Source of the DNA: Acinetobacter rudis
Lineage (GTDB): Bacteria > Pseudomonadota > Gammaproteobacteria > Pseudomonadales > Moraxellaceae
Direction of reading: 5' to 3'
Length of the DNA: 64,000 nucleotides
Assembly (NCBI RefSeq): GCF_031157835.1
Contig: NZ_JAVIDR010000002.1
Coordinates: 124,001 to 188,000, forward strand
Shown: positions 56,181-64,000 of the stretch, piece after piece
How positions within the stretch are numbered: position 1 is the first letter of the stretch
Layout: each line of letters begins with the position of its first letter
Position numbers and translations under genes: made by a program
The notes under the pieces: generated by a model
Database searches by the model: none
What the model was told of the DNA's origin: nothing
Seen by the model: the letters and a program-made list of their open reading frames with translations, nothing else

Positions 56181-56924
56181 TTAACCCAGCTTATTTACAA
56201 TACTTAATGGTAGTATTTTCATCGCCAAACCTAACGGTTGCCATGGCCATTGAGGTACATAAGCCTTTACTGGTTGTTTCTCAATCGCTTTGACTAGCAA
56301 GCGTGCTCCCGTCTGTTCATCAATTTCAAAAGGCAGTTTTTTTGCGCCTTCATTAAGTTCAGTACGAATATAACCAGGAAAGATGGTAGATACTTTAATT
56401 GGTGTATTCATCAATTCAGCACGAATACCTTCAGCCAAATGTGCTACTGCTGCTTTACTTGCTGCATAAGTAGACAGATGCTTAGGTAACCCCCGCATTG
56501 CACTCATTGATGAAATCATAACGAGATGGCCGTGATTCTGCGCCCGAAAAATCTCAACAGCTGCCTCACACTGCGCCAATGCAGAAATAAAGTTTGTTTC
56601 CGCAGTTGCTCGGTTAATTTCAAAATACCCCTTACCAATGCGCCGCCCATCACCTATACCAGCATTAATAATAATACGATCAATAGTGCCACATTGTTGC
56701 TGAAAGGATTTAAACACCTTAAATACTTGATCATAATCAGTGACATCTAGAACTTCAGTCACCACTTTAATCCCAAAATCCGCTTCTAATTGCTGTTTAA
56801 GCTGTTCTAAACGCTCTAAACGTCGTGCACAAATCGCGAGATTATATCCTAATCGTGCAAACTCACGAGCCATGCCTGCACCAAGCCCTGAACTTGCACC
56901 TGTAATTAAAATTGTTTTTGTCAT
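56181..56924 (-). CDS. SDR-family oxidoreductase
   Basis: 247-residue short-chain dehydrogenase: TGASSGLGAGMA cofactor motif near the N terminus, NAGIGDG near 88, and the catalytic YAASKAAV. The substrate is unknown. Two ATGs are adjacent; the second (56924) sits 7 nt from AAGGA and is preferred. It follows the histidine-phosphatase gene by about 95 bp in the same direction and probably belongs to the same catabolic set as the acyl-CoA dehydrogenase. Confidence 0.86.
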   Translation of the reverse strand: MTKTILITGASSGLGAGMAREFARLGYNLAICARRLERLEQLKQQLEADFGIKVVTEVLDVTDYDQVFKVFKSFQQQCGTIDRIIINAGIGDGRRIGKGYFEINRATAETNFISALAQCEAAVEIFRAQNHGHLVMISSMSAMRGLPKHLSTYAASKAAVAHLAEGIRAELMNTPIKVSTIFPGYIRTELNEGAKKLPFEIDEQTGARLLVKAIEKQPVKAYVPQWPWQPLGLAMKILPLSIVNKLG

Positions 56925-57021
56925 CATGTGATCCTTGTGTTAATAAGGCTATTTTTCAATACGCTTAAATTGATCTTTGACTTAATTCTCATGGCATTCA
57001 ATCTCATCAATGTATTATGAA

Positions 57022-57777
57022 TCATACCCAGGTCAATAAAGCCTGCTCTGATATGATTTGATCTTGCTCAGTTTGACCTATCCAATACTTCCTGGCTCTT
57101 AAATAATAATGTTCATTTATGCTTAATACATGAGCTTCACGCCACGAGGCTGCTGAAACAGGTAAATGTATAGTGCTGATACTGACATTGGTTAATGCAG
57201 TATTTAGCTGCAAAGTCTTAGCTGGACTCAGGGCTAATATTTTCCCTAATACTGTCGAAATTACGCCGCCAGAACTAAAAACGACAACGTGATGACATTG
57301 CTGTTGTCGTATCACGGTAAATAATTCACCCAACGCTTTTTCGATTCGCTGTGAAAAACCATTCCAAGACTCGGTATACAATGAATCATCTTGACTAGAC
57401 ATCCAATGTTGCATTGCTGTATTCAACAAAGTCATGAGCGGCTTAGGGGTTGTTTTACTTTGTTCCAATGCCTGTTGCAGCTGCTCAGTCAACCCCAATG
57501 ACACTGTGTATTGCTTCAAAATATCACGATGATCAAACTCATTCCAATCAGTACTACTTTGTAACTGGTAGTCAGAAGTATGTGTTTGCAATGCCAATTC
57601 TGCAGTACGCAAATGTCGTTGCATTGTCCCTGTCACGATATAAGGTTGCTGCTCAAATAACGTTGTTAAATATTGGCCTAACACTTTGGCTTGAAGTTGC
57701 CCTAATGCAGAAAGCTGGTCATAATTGGCTTGCCCCAAACTTGCTTGAGCATGGCGAACCAAGTAAATCGTGGTCAT
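57022..57777 (-). CDS. Histidine-phosphatase (phosphoglycerate-mutase-like) protein
   Basis: 251 residues with the phosphohistidine motif LVRHAQASLG (His9) at the N terminus and a TGTMQRHLRTAE segment matching the second arginine motif. The third segment includes VVFSSGGVIS. The substrate is unknown. Its ATG overlaps the stop of the upstream kinase-like gene by 4 bp (ATGA), so the two are translationally coupled. Confidence 0.85.
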   Translation of the reverse strand: MTTIYLVRHAQASLGQANYDQLSALGQLQAKVLGQYLTTLFEQQPYIVTGTMQRHLRTAELALQTHTSDYQLQSSTDWNEFDHRDILKQYTVSLGLTEQLQQALEQSKTTPKPLMTLLNTAMQHWMSSQDDSLYTESWNGFSQRIEKALGELFTVIRQQQCHHVVVFSSGGVISTVLGKILALSPAKTLQLNTALTNVSISTIHLPVSAASWREAHVLSINEHYYLRARKYWIGQTEQDQIISEQALLTWV

Positions 57778-58895
57778 TTTGCTAATATTTCCTCAAGTTG
57801 AGGCTGATATTGTGCAATCAAAAGTTGAGCATCTTTTTCATACCCTATTAGAAGTTGTAAAGCACGAATATGTAAAGCATGGATCATGATCCAGAAATCT
57901 TTAAATGCTGGATTTTGCGTTTGTTTATGGTAATAACGATAATAAATTTGCTGTGCAATTGCCGCTAAACGGAATACTCCAAATACCTCATAAAAGACCC
58001 AGTTCTTCGGTTTTAATCCTGTTTTTTTCAAATAATAATCTACAACTTGTTTACGAGTCAGCATTCCTTTTAAATGTGTTGGTTGACGCCTTGTTGCTTT
58101 AAATAAAGCATTATCAGTATCTTCAACCCAGTAAGCCAAGGCCGACCCCAAATCCATCAAGGGATCTCCAATCGTAGCCATTTCCCAATCCAATACGCCA
58201 ATCACTTGTGTCGGCTCCGCTGGATTTAAAATCACATTATCAAAACGCCAATCATTATGAATGACACAACTGGTCGAATCTTCTGGGATGTTCTTTAACA
58301 ACCATGCACGTACCCATTCAAATGTAGGAACATTATCTGTATATGCCTTAGCATAGCGCTGATCCCAACCTTCTACCTGACGGCGGCAGTAACCCTCTCC
58401 CTTACCAAGTTGTTCAAGTGCTGTACCTTGATAAGGAACTTGATGTAATTCAATAAGTTTATCTATAACATTCAGACACAAACGCTCAATATCAGATTCA
58501 CTCAGTTGTAATTGCGCTGGCATATTTGCACGAGGAATAATTCCCTCTATGCGCTGCATGACATAAAAGTCACAACCAATCACAGCAGGGTCCTGACATA
58601 GCGCGAGCATTTTTGGTATGACAGGATAAAAAGCAGCAAGATGACTTTGTACTTCAAATTCACGTTGCATATCATGTGCTGATTTAGCTTTTGTTCCCTG
58701 AGGGGGACGACGTAAAATTAAGTCGGTGTTGTCATACTTTAAACGATAAGTCCAATTTGAAGCCCCACCAGAATATTGAGTGAGCTCAACATCTCCAATC
58801 AACTCAATACCCTGCAACTTTAACCACTGTTGTACTGCTTGAATATCTAAGGCTTCACCCGTCTTAACTTGTCCACCAACATCAATCACTGACAT
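57774..58895 (-). CDS. APH-like phosphotransferase (ACAD10/11-type kinase)
   Basis: 373-residue protein-kinase-like enzyme of the aminoglycoside-phosphotransferase fold. Brenner-type motif VIHNDWRFDNVILNP (catalytic Asp) and the metal-binding DWEMATIGDPLMDLG are clear. The group also includes the kinase part of human ACAD10/11, which phosphorylates 4-hydroxyacyl-CoA so that the dehydrogenase can act; here the acyl-CoA dehydrogenase is the gene just upstream. The ATG at 58895 is preferred because AAGGA is 8 nt before it; the first ATG is only 2 nt from AAGGA. No antibiotic-resistance role is implied. Confidence 0.87.
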   Translation of the reverse strand: MSVIDVGGQVKTGEALDIQAVQQWLKLQGIELIGDVELTQYSGGASNWTYRLKYDNTDLILRRPPQGTKAKSAHDMQREFEVQSHLAAFYPVIPKMLALCQDPAVIGCDFYVMQRIEGIIPRANMPAQLQLSESDIERLCLNVIDKLIELHQVPYQGTALEQLGKGEGYCRRQVEGWDQRYAKAYTDNVPTFEWVRAWLLKNIPEDSTSCVIHNDWRFDNVILNPAEPTQVIGVLDWEMATIGDPLMDLGSALAYWVEDTDNALFKATRRQPTHLKGMLTRKQVVDYYLKKTGLKPKNWVFYEVFGVFRLAAIAQQIYYRYYHKQTQNPAFKDFWIMIHALHIRALQLLIGYEKDAQLLIAQYQPQLEEILAK

Positions 58896-59002
58896 ATTCA
58901 TTATCCTTAAATCGTTGTGTTATTAGCGAATGCATCATCAATTTTCGGTTATTTAAGCTCAATGAATTACATTGCTTAACCACCAATTGAAACATGATGG
59001 CT

Positions 59003-60241
59003 TCATTTTGATTTAACACGGTAACCGCGTTTTTTTAGTTCAAGTTTCGCGATCATTGCCTTATGAACTTCATCTGGACCATCTGCCAATCGTAGTGAAC
59101 GCGCTTGTGCAAAAAAGCCCGTTAACATGCTGTCGTGTGATACGCCTGCCCCACCAAAAATTTGAATTGCCATATCTACAACCTGTTGAAGAACACTTGG
59201 TGCCACAACTTTAATTGCAGAAATTTCAGTTAAAGCTGCCATATTGCCTAAACGATCCATCTTATTCGCAGCATATAAAGTTAATAATCGAGCTTGATCA
59301 ATTGCAACACGTGCTTCTGCCACACGTTCTAAATTACCACCAAGCTTTAATATTTCTGTACCAAAAGCATGACGCTGCATACCACGATCAATCATTAACT
59401 CTAAGGATTTTTCTGCAGCACCAATACAACGCATACAATGATGAATACGACCCGGCCCTAAACGCCCCTGTGCAATTTCAAATCCTTGTCCAGCACCGCC
59501 AATAAAATTCTGTACTGGAACACGCACATTTTCAAAACTAACTTCACCATGACCATGTGGCGCATCATAATCACCAAATACAGGTAACATCCGTTCAATT
59601 GTTACACCCGGACTATCAAGTGGAACCAAAACCATGGAATGTTGATGATGACGATCTTTATTTTCATCAGGTGTATGTGCCATAAAAATCGCAATTTTTG
59701 CATTTGGATCACCCAAACCAGATGACCACCACTTTCGACCATTTAGTACAATCTCATCGCCATCAATAATCGCAGTAGCCTGCATATTTGTCGCATCACT
59801 AGATGCAACAGCAGGTTCTGTCATACAAAATACTGAACGAATCTTTCCTTCTAACAATGGAACTAACCATTGCTGTTTCTGCTGTTCAGAACCATAACGC
59901 CAAAGTACTTCCATATTGCCACTATCTGGCGCATTACAGTTAAAAACGGTTGGTGCAATCAAACTGCGCCCAGAGATTTCTGCGATATGGGCATATTCTT
60001 GTACTGTTAAGCCTTGCCCTAATACAGGATCAGGTAAAAACATATTCCAAAGACCAGCAGCCTTAGCTTTATCTTTTAATTGCTCAAGTAGTGCTGGCCA
60101 TTGCCATGTCGTCCAATCTCCTCCGACATTGAGTTCACGAACTTGTTGCCAAAAATAAGCTTCTATCGGCTCTATTTCTTGTTCTATAAAAGTTTGGCTA
60201 CGCTGAATAAAATCTTGTGCGCGTGGAGATAATTCAAACAT
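59003..60241 (-). CDS. Acyl-CoA dehydrogenase family protein (ACAD10/11-like)
   Basis: 412-residue FAD enzyme. N-terminal helical domain (about 1-130), then MTEPAVASSDATNM (near 144-157), the beta-domain with GRKWWSSGLGDPNAKI, and the C-terminal domain with YAANKMDRLGN and QIFGGAGVSHD. The WWSSG segment and GPGRIHHCMR are typical of the ACAD10/11 subfamily. With the APH-like kinase it probably handles hydroxylated acyl-CoA. The ATG at 60241 (MFELSPRAQDF) is used; a longer frame starts with TTG. Confidence 0.88.
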   Translation of the reverse strand: MFELSPRAQDFIQRSQTFIEQEIEPIEAYFWQQVRELNVGGDWTTWQWPALLEQLKDKAKAAGLWNMFLPDPVLGQGLTVQEYAHIAEISGRSLIAPTVFNCNAPDSGNMEVLWRYGSEQQKQQWLVPLLEGKIRSVFCMTEPAVASSDATNMQATAIIDGDEIVLNGRKWWSSGLGDPNAKIAIFMAHTPDENKDRHHQHSMVLVPLDSPGVTIERMLPVFGDYDAPHGHGEVSFENVRVPVQNFIGGAGQGFEIAQGRLGPGRIHHCMRCIGAAEKSLELMIDRGMQRHAFGTEILKLGGNLERVAEARVAIDQARLLTLYAANKMDRLGNMAALTEISAIKVVAPSVLQQVVDMAIQIFGGAGVSHDSMLTGFFAQARSLRLADGPDEVHKAMIAKLELKKRGYRVKSK

Positions 60242-60303
60242 AAGCAATGTCTCAACAGTCAAATGAAGTGCTGGCTATCAACATAACTTAAAATATATTA
60301 TGA

Positions 60304-60318
60304 ATTAAATGATTTAAT
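60304..60318. promoter_or_regulatory. 15-bp palindrome between the acyl-CoA dehydrogenase and LysR genes
   Basis: ATTAAAT-G-ATTTAAT is a perfect palindrome 14 bp before the LysR ATG in a 90-bp divergent gap. It could be the LysR binding site. Confidence 0.45.
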
Positions 60319-60331
60319 ACCATACAAGACT

Positions 60332-61261
60332 ATGCATAATATTCATAATATAGACACTCCTATGCAAACCTTAGATTTAGGCCAGTTTCACGGCATTGAT
60401 ATTAATTTATATCCATTATTTATTGCTATTTTTGAACAACAAAGTATTTCTAAGGCGGCACACTTACTTTGTATTAGCCAGTCTGCTGCGAGCCATGCCT
60501 TACAACGTTTAAGAAGTCATTTAAAAGATGAGTTATTTTTACGCAGCGGCCACAAAATGCGCCCTACAGCTTTATCAGAACAAGTTTATCCAAGTATTAA
60601 AATAGCTTTGCTTCAAATTCAATCCATTAGTTTTCCGCAAAAACAATTTACATCCAATATGCTACACAACCTGAAAATTGCAGTTCATGATGAAGTTGAA
60701 CCTGTTATTTTTCCTAGAATCGTTGAACACTTTCAACAACTCAATAATCAAGTTCAATTTGCCAGTATTAAATTGAATCGCAAAAATGTTCTAGCAGAAC
60801 TCAATGCACAGCAAATCGATTTCTTTATAGATGTTGAACACAATTTTAGTGAAAAAATTGCGTCACAAACCTTGGTACAAGACCAATTTGTTGTATGTAG
60901 TCAACAAGCATTCATGGACAAGGATCACTATTTACAGCTACAACATATCGGTGTTTCATCACGGCGTAGTGGCATACTTATCGAAGATATCTATCTTAAA
61001 CATGAGCACTCATCTAGACAGATTTTTTTAAGATGTCAGCACTATTCCACTGCACTGCAAATTTTGGCACAACAACCTGATGCTGTTTTAACCCTACCCA
61101 AACATGTTTTAGTCCATTTAAAAATTGCAGATAATATTAATATCTTTGATGCACCTTTTGATTTTCCCGCAATGAACCTCAATTTATTTTGGCTAAAAAG
61201 TCTCGATGATAATCCTCGCATTTCATATTTAAAACAGCAAATCACAGCATTATTTGCTTAG
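60332..61261 (+). CDS. LysR-family transcriptional regulator
   Basis: 309 residues. The helix-turn-helix is near residues 30-75 (YPLFIAIFEQQSISKAAHLL, then SQSAASHALQRLR), preceded by an extra N-terminal stretch of about 20 residues. The rest is the LysR effector-binding domain. It is divergent from the acyl-CoA dehydrogenase, so it probably controls the dehydrogenase/kinase/phosphatase/SDR set. The ATG at 60332 is the longest; a second ATG ten codons later is possible. It converges on another LysR gene with only 32 bp between stops and no clear terminator. Confidence 0.87.
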   Translation: MHNIHNIDTPMQTLDLGQFHGIDINLYPLFIAIFEQQSISKAAHLLCISQSAASHALQRLRSHLKDELFLRSGHKMRPTALSEQVYPSIKIALLQIQSISFPQKQFTSNMLHNLKIAVHDEVEPVIFPRIVEHFQQLNNQVQFASIKLNRKNVLAELNAQQIDFFIDVEHNFSEKIASQTLVQDQFVVCSQQAFMDKDHYLQLQHIGVSSRRSGILIEDIYLKHEHSSRQIFLRCQHYSTALQILAQQPDAVLTLPKHVLVHLKIADNINIFDAPFDFPAMNLNLFWLKSLDDNPRISYLKQQITALFA

Positions 61262-61293
61262 GCTATTTACTATCATCTTCTAATGTACCCTTT

Positions 61294-62226
61294 TCAATCA
61301 CATTGCCAATAAGTCGGTGTACCATACTTTTTAACAAAGAAATCAATCATGACTCGTATTTTAGTGGGCATTGTCTTCATATGTGGATAGATCACAGAAA
61401 TAGACTGCTGAGTATTATAAATAGAGCCCTGAAATTCAGTTAATAGGGGCATAAGAGTTTGTTGTTGTATTTGTTGGTGTACCAGCCAATCTGGAAATAA
61501 TACCAGTCCCATACCCTGCTCCGCAGCAATCATTAATGCAGCAGCATTATTAGAAGTGAAGGTGGTCTGAATTGGGACCTCTTGTAATTGATCATCTGTT
61601 TTAAAACGCCAAATATTTGGCCCATAAACGCCCTGATAGACCAAGCATTGATGATGTATTAAATCTTGAGGATGGTAAAGTTTGTGGCTTTTATTTAGAT
61701 ATCTTGGGCTTGCTAATAAGTAATATTTCACTTGATGCAGCACCCTGGCATGAAAATTTGAATCTGGCAAAGCATCAATTCGAAAAATCAAATCACTCGA
61801 GGTCTTATAGGGATCTATATATTCATCGGTTAGTGTCAAATCAATCACTACTTTTGGATAAAGCTCATTAAACTCAGCTAACCAAGGCGCAATATGTAGT
61901 TGTCCAAATAATACTGGGGCATTTAATCGTACACGACCACGAATTTCACTCTGCTGCTCACCAATGTGTTCAAATACTTCTGTTAAATTTTGATGAATAT
62001 TACGGGCATACTCAATTAATATTTCCGCATTTTCTGTTGCAATGACGGATCGAGTATTCCGATAAAATAGTTGGCAGCCTAAACTTTGTTCTAATTGTGA
62101 TATCACTCTAGAAATACTTGAAGGCACAACATTTTGTTGCCTAGCAACATGTGAAAAACTTTTATATTCATACACCAAAGTAAAGATAAATAAAGCATGA
62201 GCATTGATATTCTTCAATTCATCCAT
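61294..62226 (-). CDS. LysR-family transcriptional regulator
   Basis: 310-residue regulator: helix-turn-helix in residues 1-62 (FIFTLVYEYKSFSHVARQQN, then SSISRVISQLEQSLG) and an effector domain of the CrgA-like branch (GRVRLNAPVLFGQLHIAPWL). It is divergent from the YdcZ pair, which is the likeliest target. Ligand unknown. Confidence 0.88.
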   Translation of the reverse strand: MDELKNINAHALFIFTLVYEYKSFSHVARQQNVVPSSISRVISQLEQSLGCQLFYRNTRSVIATENAEILIEYARNIHQNLTEVFEHIGEQQSEIRGRVRLNAPVLFGQLHIAPWLAEFNELYPKVVIDLTLTDEYIDPYKTSSDLIFRIDALPDSNFHARVLHQVKYYLLASPRYLNKSHKLYHPQDLIHHQCLVYQGVYGPNIWRFKTDDQLQEVPIQTTFTSNNAAALMIAAEQGMGLVLFPDWLVHQQIQQQTLMPLLTEFQGSIYNTQQSISVIYPHMKTMPTKIRVMIDFFVKKYGTPTYWQCD

Positions 62227-62322
62227 TTGTGCAAATTTCGCAAAAGTCTTTCGTCATCTTAGCGCGTTTTCCCTAAAATGCATAAGGCTATACTGCACCA
62301 TTATTTTCAATGAAATACAGTT

Positions 62323-62763
62323 ATGTATATTTTTCTTATTGGTCTTATAGTCTTCGCAGGTATGGGGCTATCTATTGAAGCTGGTATTATCGGGCCTCTC
62401 GGGCAACAAGTCGGCCACCTTTGGGCGACTTTTAGCATCTTTGCAATAGGCGCAATACTGAGCTATTTACTCATGCTTTTTTTTACCCCACGTCAAATGA
62501 TTTCCTTTACTACGCGCCCTGCATGGGAATTATTAGCAGGTATACTCGGCCCTGCATATGTTGTTATTTTAACTCTAGCCACACCAATCATTGGCATAGC
62601 ACTCACGATGATTGGTGTTTTAGCAGGACAAATTGCACAAAGCATAATGATTGATCACTTTGGTTGGTTCTTCACCTCTAAACGTCCTGTTGATAGGTAT
62701 CGAATCATGGCCATGCTAATGATGGTATTAGCAATACTGTGTTTATTAGGAGCAGCTACATGA
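62323..62763 (+). CDS. YdcZ/DUF606 family half-size transporter, first copy
   Basis: 146-residue, very hydrophobic protein with about five membrane segments, of the DUF606 (YdcZ) family, which belongs to the drug/metabolite transporter superfamily. It is half the size of a ten-helix EamA protein. The next gene encodes a related protein and overlaps the stop codon by 4 bp, so the two probably work as a heterodimer. The substrate is unknown. Confidence 0.82.
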   Translation: MYIFLIGLIVFAGMGLSIEAGIIGPLGQQVGHLWATFSIFAIGAILSYLLMLFFTPRQMISFTTRPAWELLAGILGPAYVVILTLATPIIGIALTMIGVLAGQIAQSIMIDHFGWFFTSKRPVDRYRIMAMLMMVLAILCLLGAAT

Positions 62764-63218
62764 TTATATTATTATGCCTCACTATATTTTCAGGGGCTTT
62801 GTTGAGTATACAAGCCGCAATCAATGCCCGTCTTAGTCAAACAGTTGGCATCCTATCTACTACATTTTTAACCTTTGCATTAGGTGCATTAATAACTTTT
62901 CTTTTGGCTATTTTTTTGGAATCAAATCATACTCAGCATTTGCTCAGCGTACCTAAATGGCAACTCATGGGTGCTTTTCTAGGTGTTCCTTATATACTCA
63001 TCATGACCTTTGCTGTACCTCGGGTTGGAGTAGCAATAGCTACTGTAGCTGTTATTTTGGGTCAATTATTGATGAGCTTAATGATTGATCAGTATGGATG
63101 GTTTAATAATCCGATTATTACTTTTTCATGGCATCATGCACTGGCAAGTTTTTTCCTCTTTATCGCGCTAATTTTTATTTATAAAAGCAATAAAACACAC
63201 AATGTTATGTCCAACTAA
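62760..63218 (+). CDS. YdcZ/DUF606 family half-size transporter, second copy
   Basis: 152 residues, about five membrane segments, related to the preceding protein (both have SG/AG-LLSIQA-like starts and an ...MIDxxGWF segment near residue 115). The ATG overlaps the upstream TGA (ATGA at 62760-62763), which fixes the start; a longer frame would begin seven codons earlier inside the first gene. The partner is the first copy. Confidence 0.83.
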   Translation: MIILLCLTIFSGALLSIQAAINARLSQTVGILSTTFLTFALGALITFLLAIFLESNHTQHLLSVPKWQLMGAFLGVPYILIMTFAVPRVGVAIATVAVILGQLLMSLMIDQYGWFNNPIITFSWHHALASFFLFIALIFIYKSNKTHNVMSN

Positions 63219-63242
63219 TCTACTAAGAACATCCACATAAAA

Positions 63243-63275
63243 AGCCCCACATGTCTAAATCAACACGATGGGGCT
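63243..63275. terminator. Possible terminator after the YdcZ pair
   Basis: AGCCCCA (63243-63249) and TGGGGCT (63269-63275) are exact reverse complements with a 19-nt loop, followed by AATTTTAAT. A weak candidate, between convergent genes. Confidence 0.5.
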
Positions 63276-63335
63276 AATTTTAATAACTCATGCTCATTAA
63301 AAAATTTGAACATAAGCTCCAATACGCATTATCAA

Positions 63336-64000
63336 TTACTGGATATAAATCATGACCGCCACAATCCGTGTGCCATCAAGCTCAGTAACCTCAAACTCCA
63401 CACCCTGATATTTTAAGCGTGTACCAACATCAACCATGCCTTGACATTGATCTAAGATCAACCCAGAAACACTAGTATAATCAGCATCTTGAGTTACAAT
63501 ATCCAACCCGAGAGCCAGTTCCAATTGATATAAATCCAGCATGCCAGAACCTTTCCAGATAGTTGCATCGATTTTCTCTAAATCTAGTTGTTCATCAGCA
63601 TCAGGAAATTCACCAGCAATGGCTTCAAAAACATCAAGTGGAGTAATTAATCCCTGAATCATACTAAATTCATCAGTCACCAATACCAATGAACCCTTTG
63701 AGTTACGCAAAGTGTTAATGGCATCTATGACTTTCATTTTTTCAAAAATATAGATTGGGCGTTGTTGCTTAATGAGTTCATCTAACTGTTGCGGATGATC
63801 TAATACTGCTAATAATTCTTTTGCACGTACAACAGCCAAAACCCGATCTAAACTACCTCGACAAACTGGAAATAAACTATGTGGAACAGATAAAATCTGT
63901 TCACGAATTTCTTGCGGACTATCTTCAAGATTTACCCAAGAAATATGATTACGTGGTGTCATAATCGTTGCAACTGATCGTTCAGCGAGTGTAAGCACTC
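63336..64000 (-). CDS. CBS-domain / CorC-HlyC-domain protein, C-terminal part (cut by window edge)
   Basis: The reading frame runs off the right end, so the N terminus is missing. The visible 220 residues hold a CBS pair (about 1-125: SVATIMTPRNHISWV, then VTDEFSMIQGLITPLDVFEA) and a CorC_HlyC transporter-associated domain (about 135-220: DYTSVSGLILDQCQG, and FEVTELDGTRIVAVMI). This matches the C-terminal half of TerC-CBS-CorC membrane proteins such as E. coli YoaE/YegH. The GTG near 63998 lies within the conserved VLTLAERSV segment and is not the start. Confidence 0.82.
   Translation of the reverse strand, partial: VLTLAERSVATIMTPRNHISWVNLEDSPQEIREQILSVPHSLFPVCRGSLDRVLAVVRAKELLAVLDHPQQLDELIKQQRPIYIFEKMKVIDAINTLRNSKGSLVLVTDEFSMIQGLITPLDVFEAIAGEFPDADEQLDLEKIDATIWKGSGMLDLYQLELALGLDIVTQDADYTSVSGLILDQCQGMVDVGTRLKYQGVEFEVTELDGTRIVAVMIYIQ

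Noticed and set aside
57774..58895. Aminoglycoside-resistance phosphotransferase
   Set aside because: Only the fold is shared; the neighbouring acyl-CoA dehydrogenase points to the ACAD10/11-type kinase.

Overview
This window is AT-rich chromosomal DNA from a gammaproteobacterium of the genus Acinetobacter (family Moraxellaceae). The assignment rests on gene content: the dat-ddc pair for 1,3-diaminopropane, the efp/epmB divergon, an extended-loop PstC/PstA pair, and the nudJ-mnmA-hflD-purB order. The species was not determined. Both edges cut genes: an AraC-type regulator at the left and a CBS/CorC-domain protein at the right. I saw no rRNA, tRNA, CRISPR array, insertion sequence or prophage gene.

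Layout. 1-6.0 kb: AraC regulator fragment, leuA, a DUF4239 membrane protein, and the cstA-ybdD operon. 6.0-10.0 kb: translation genes (efp, divergent epmB, a protein with PilZ-type motifs, rpmE with a long leader). 10.2-16.9 kb: an SBF-type symporter, gloA, an AmpG-like permease carrying an unusual Ig-like insertion, and a Lon-like protease with a degenerate P-loop. 16.9-21.8 kb: ilvA, grxD, a LysR regulator, an NlpD-like lipoprotein with a degenerate active site, and surE. 22-29.5 kb: a small secreted protein, dacC, nudJ-mnmA-hflD-purB, a DUF2238 protein, and a SohB-like peptidase without its membrane anchor. 29.6-34.6 kb: the pstSCAB phosphate transporter with a three-repeat Pho box. 35-41.9 kb: amino-acid catabolism and polyamines (AroP-like permease, indolepyruvate/phenylpyruvate-type decarboxylase, divergent Lrp regulator, ddc, dat). 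42.3-46.1 kb: a SIMPL protein and a Des-type fatty-acid desaturation module (desaturase, its ferredoxin-type reductase, a divergent TetR repressor and a perfect operator palindrome). 46.3-51 kb: an AI-2E-family permease, rapA and rluA. 51.4-56.1 kb: AraC regulator, aldo/keto reductase, GntP permease and 3-hydroxybutyrate dehydrogenase. 56.2-60.3 kb: a catabolic set (SDR, histidine phosphatase, APH-like kinase, acyl-CoA dehydrogenase) with a divergent LysR regulator. 61.3-64 kb: LysR regulator, a tandem pair of half-size YdcZ transporters, and the CBS-domain fragment.

The genes fall into short operons separated by clear intrinsic terminators. I found no obvious new defence or mobile system. 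The best leads are the Ig-like insertion in the AmpG permease, the PilZ-motif protein next to the EF-P modification gene, the 40-bp-spaced direct repeats between the Lrp gene and ipdC, the DesT-type operator, the anchorless SohB, the rpmE leader stem, and an unexplained long-loop inverted repeat after leuA. Several starts were moved from the longest reading frame using ribosome-binding sites or promoters; each such case is explained in its entry.
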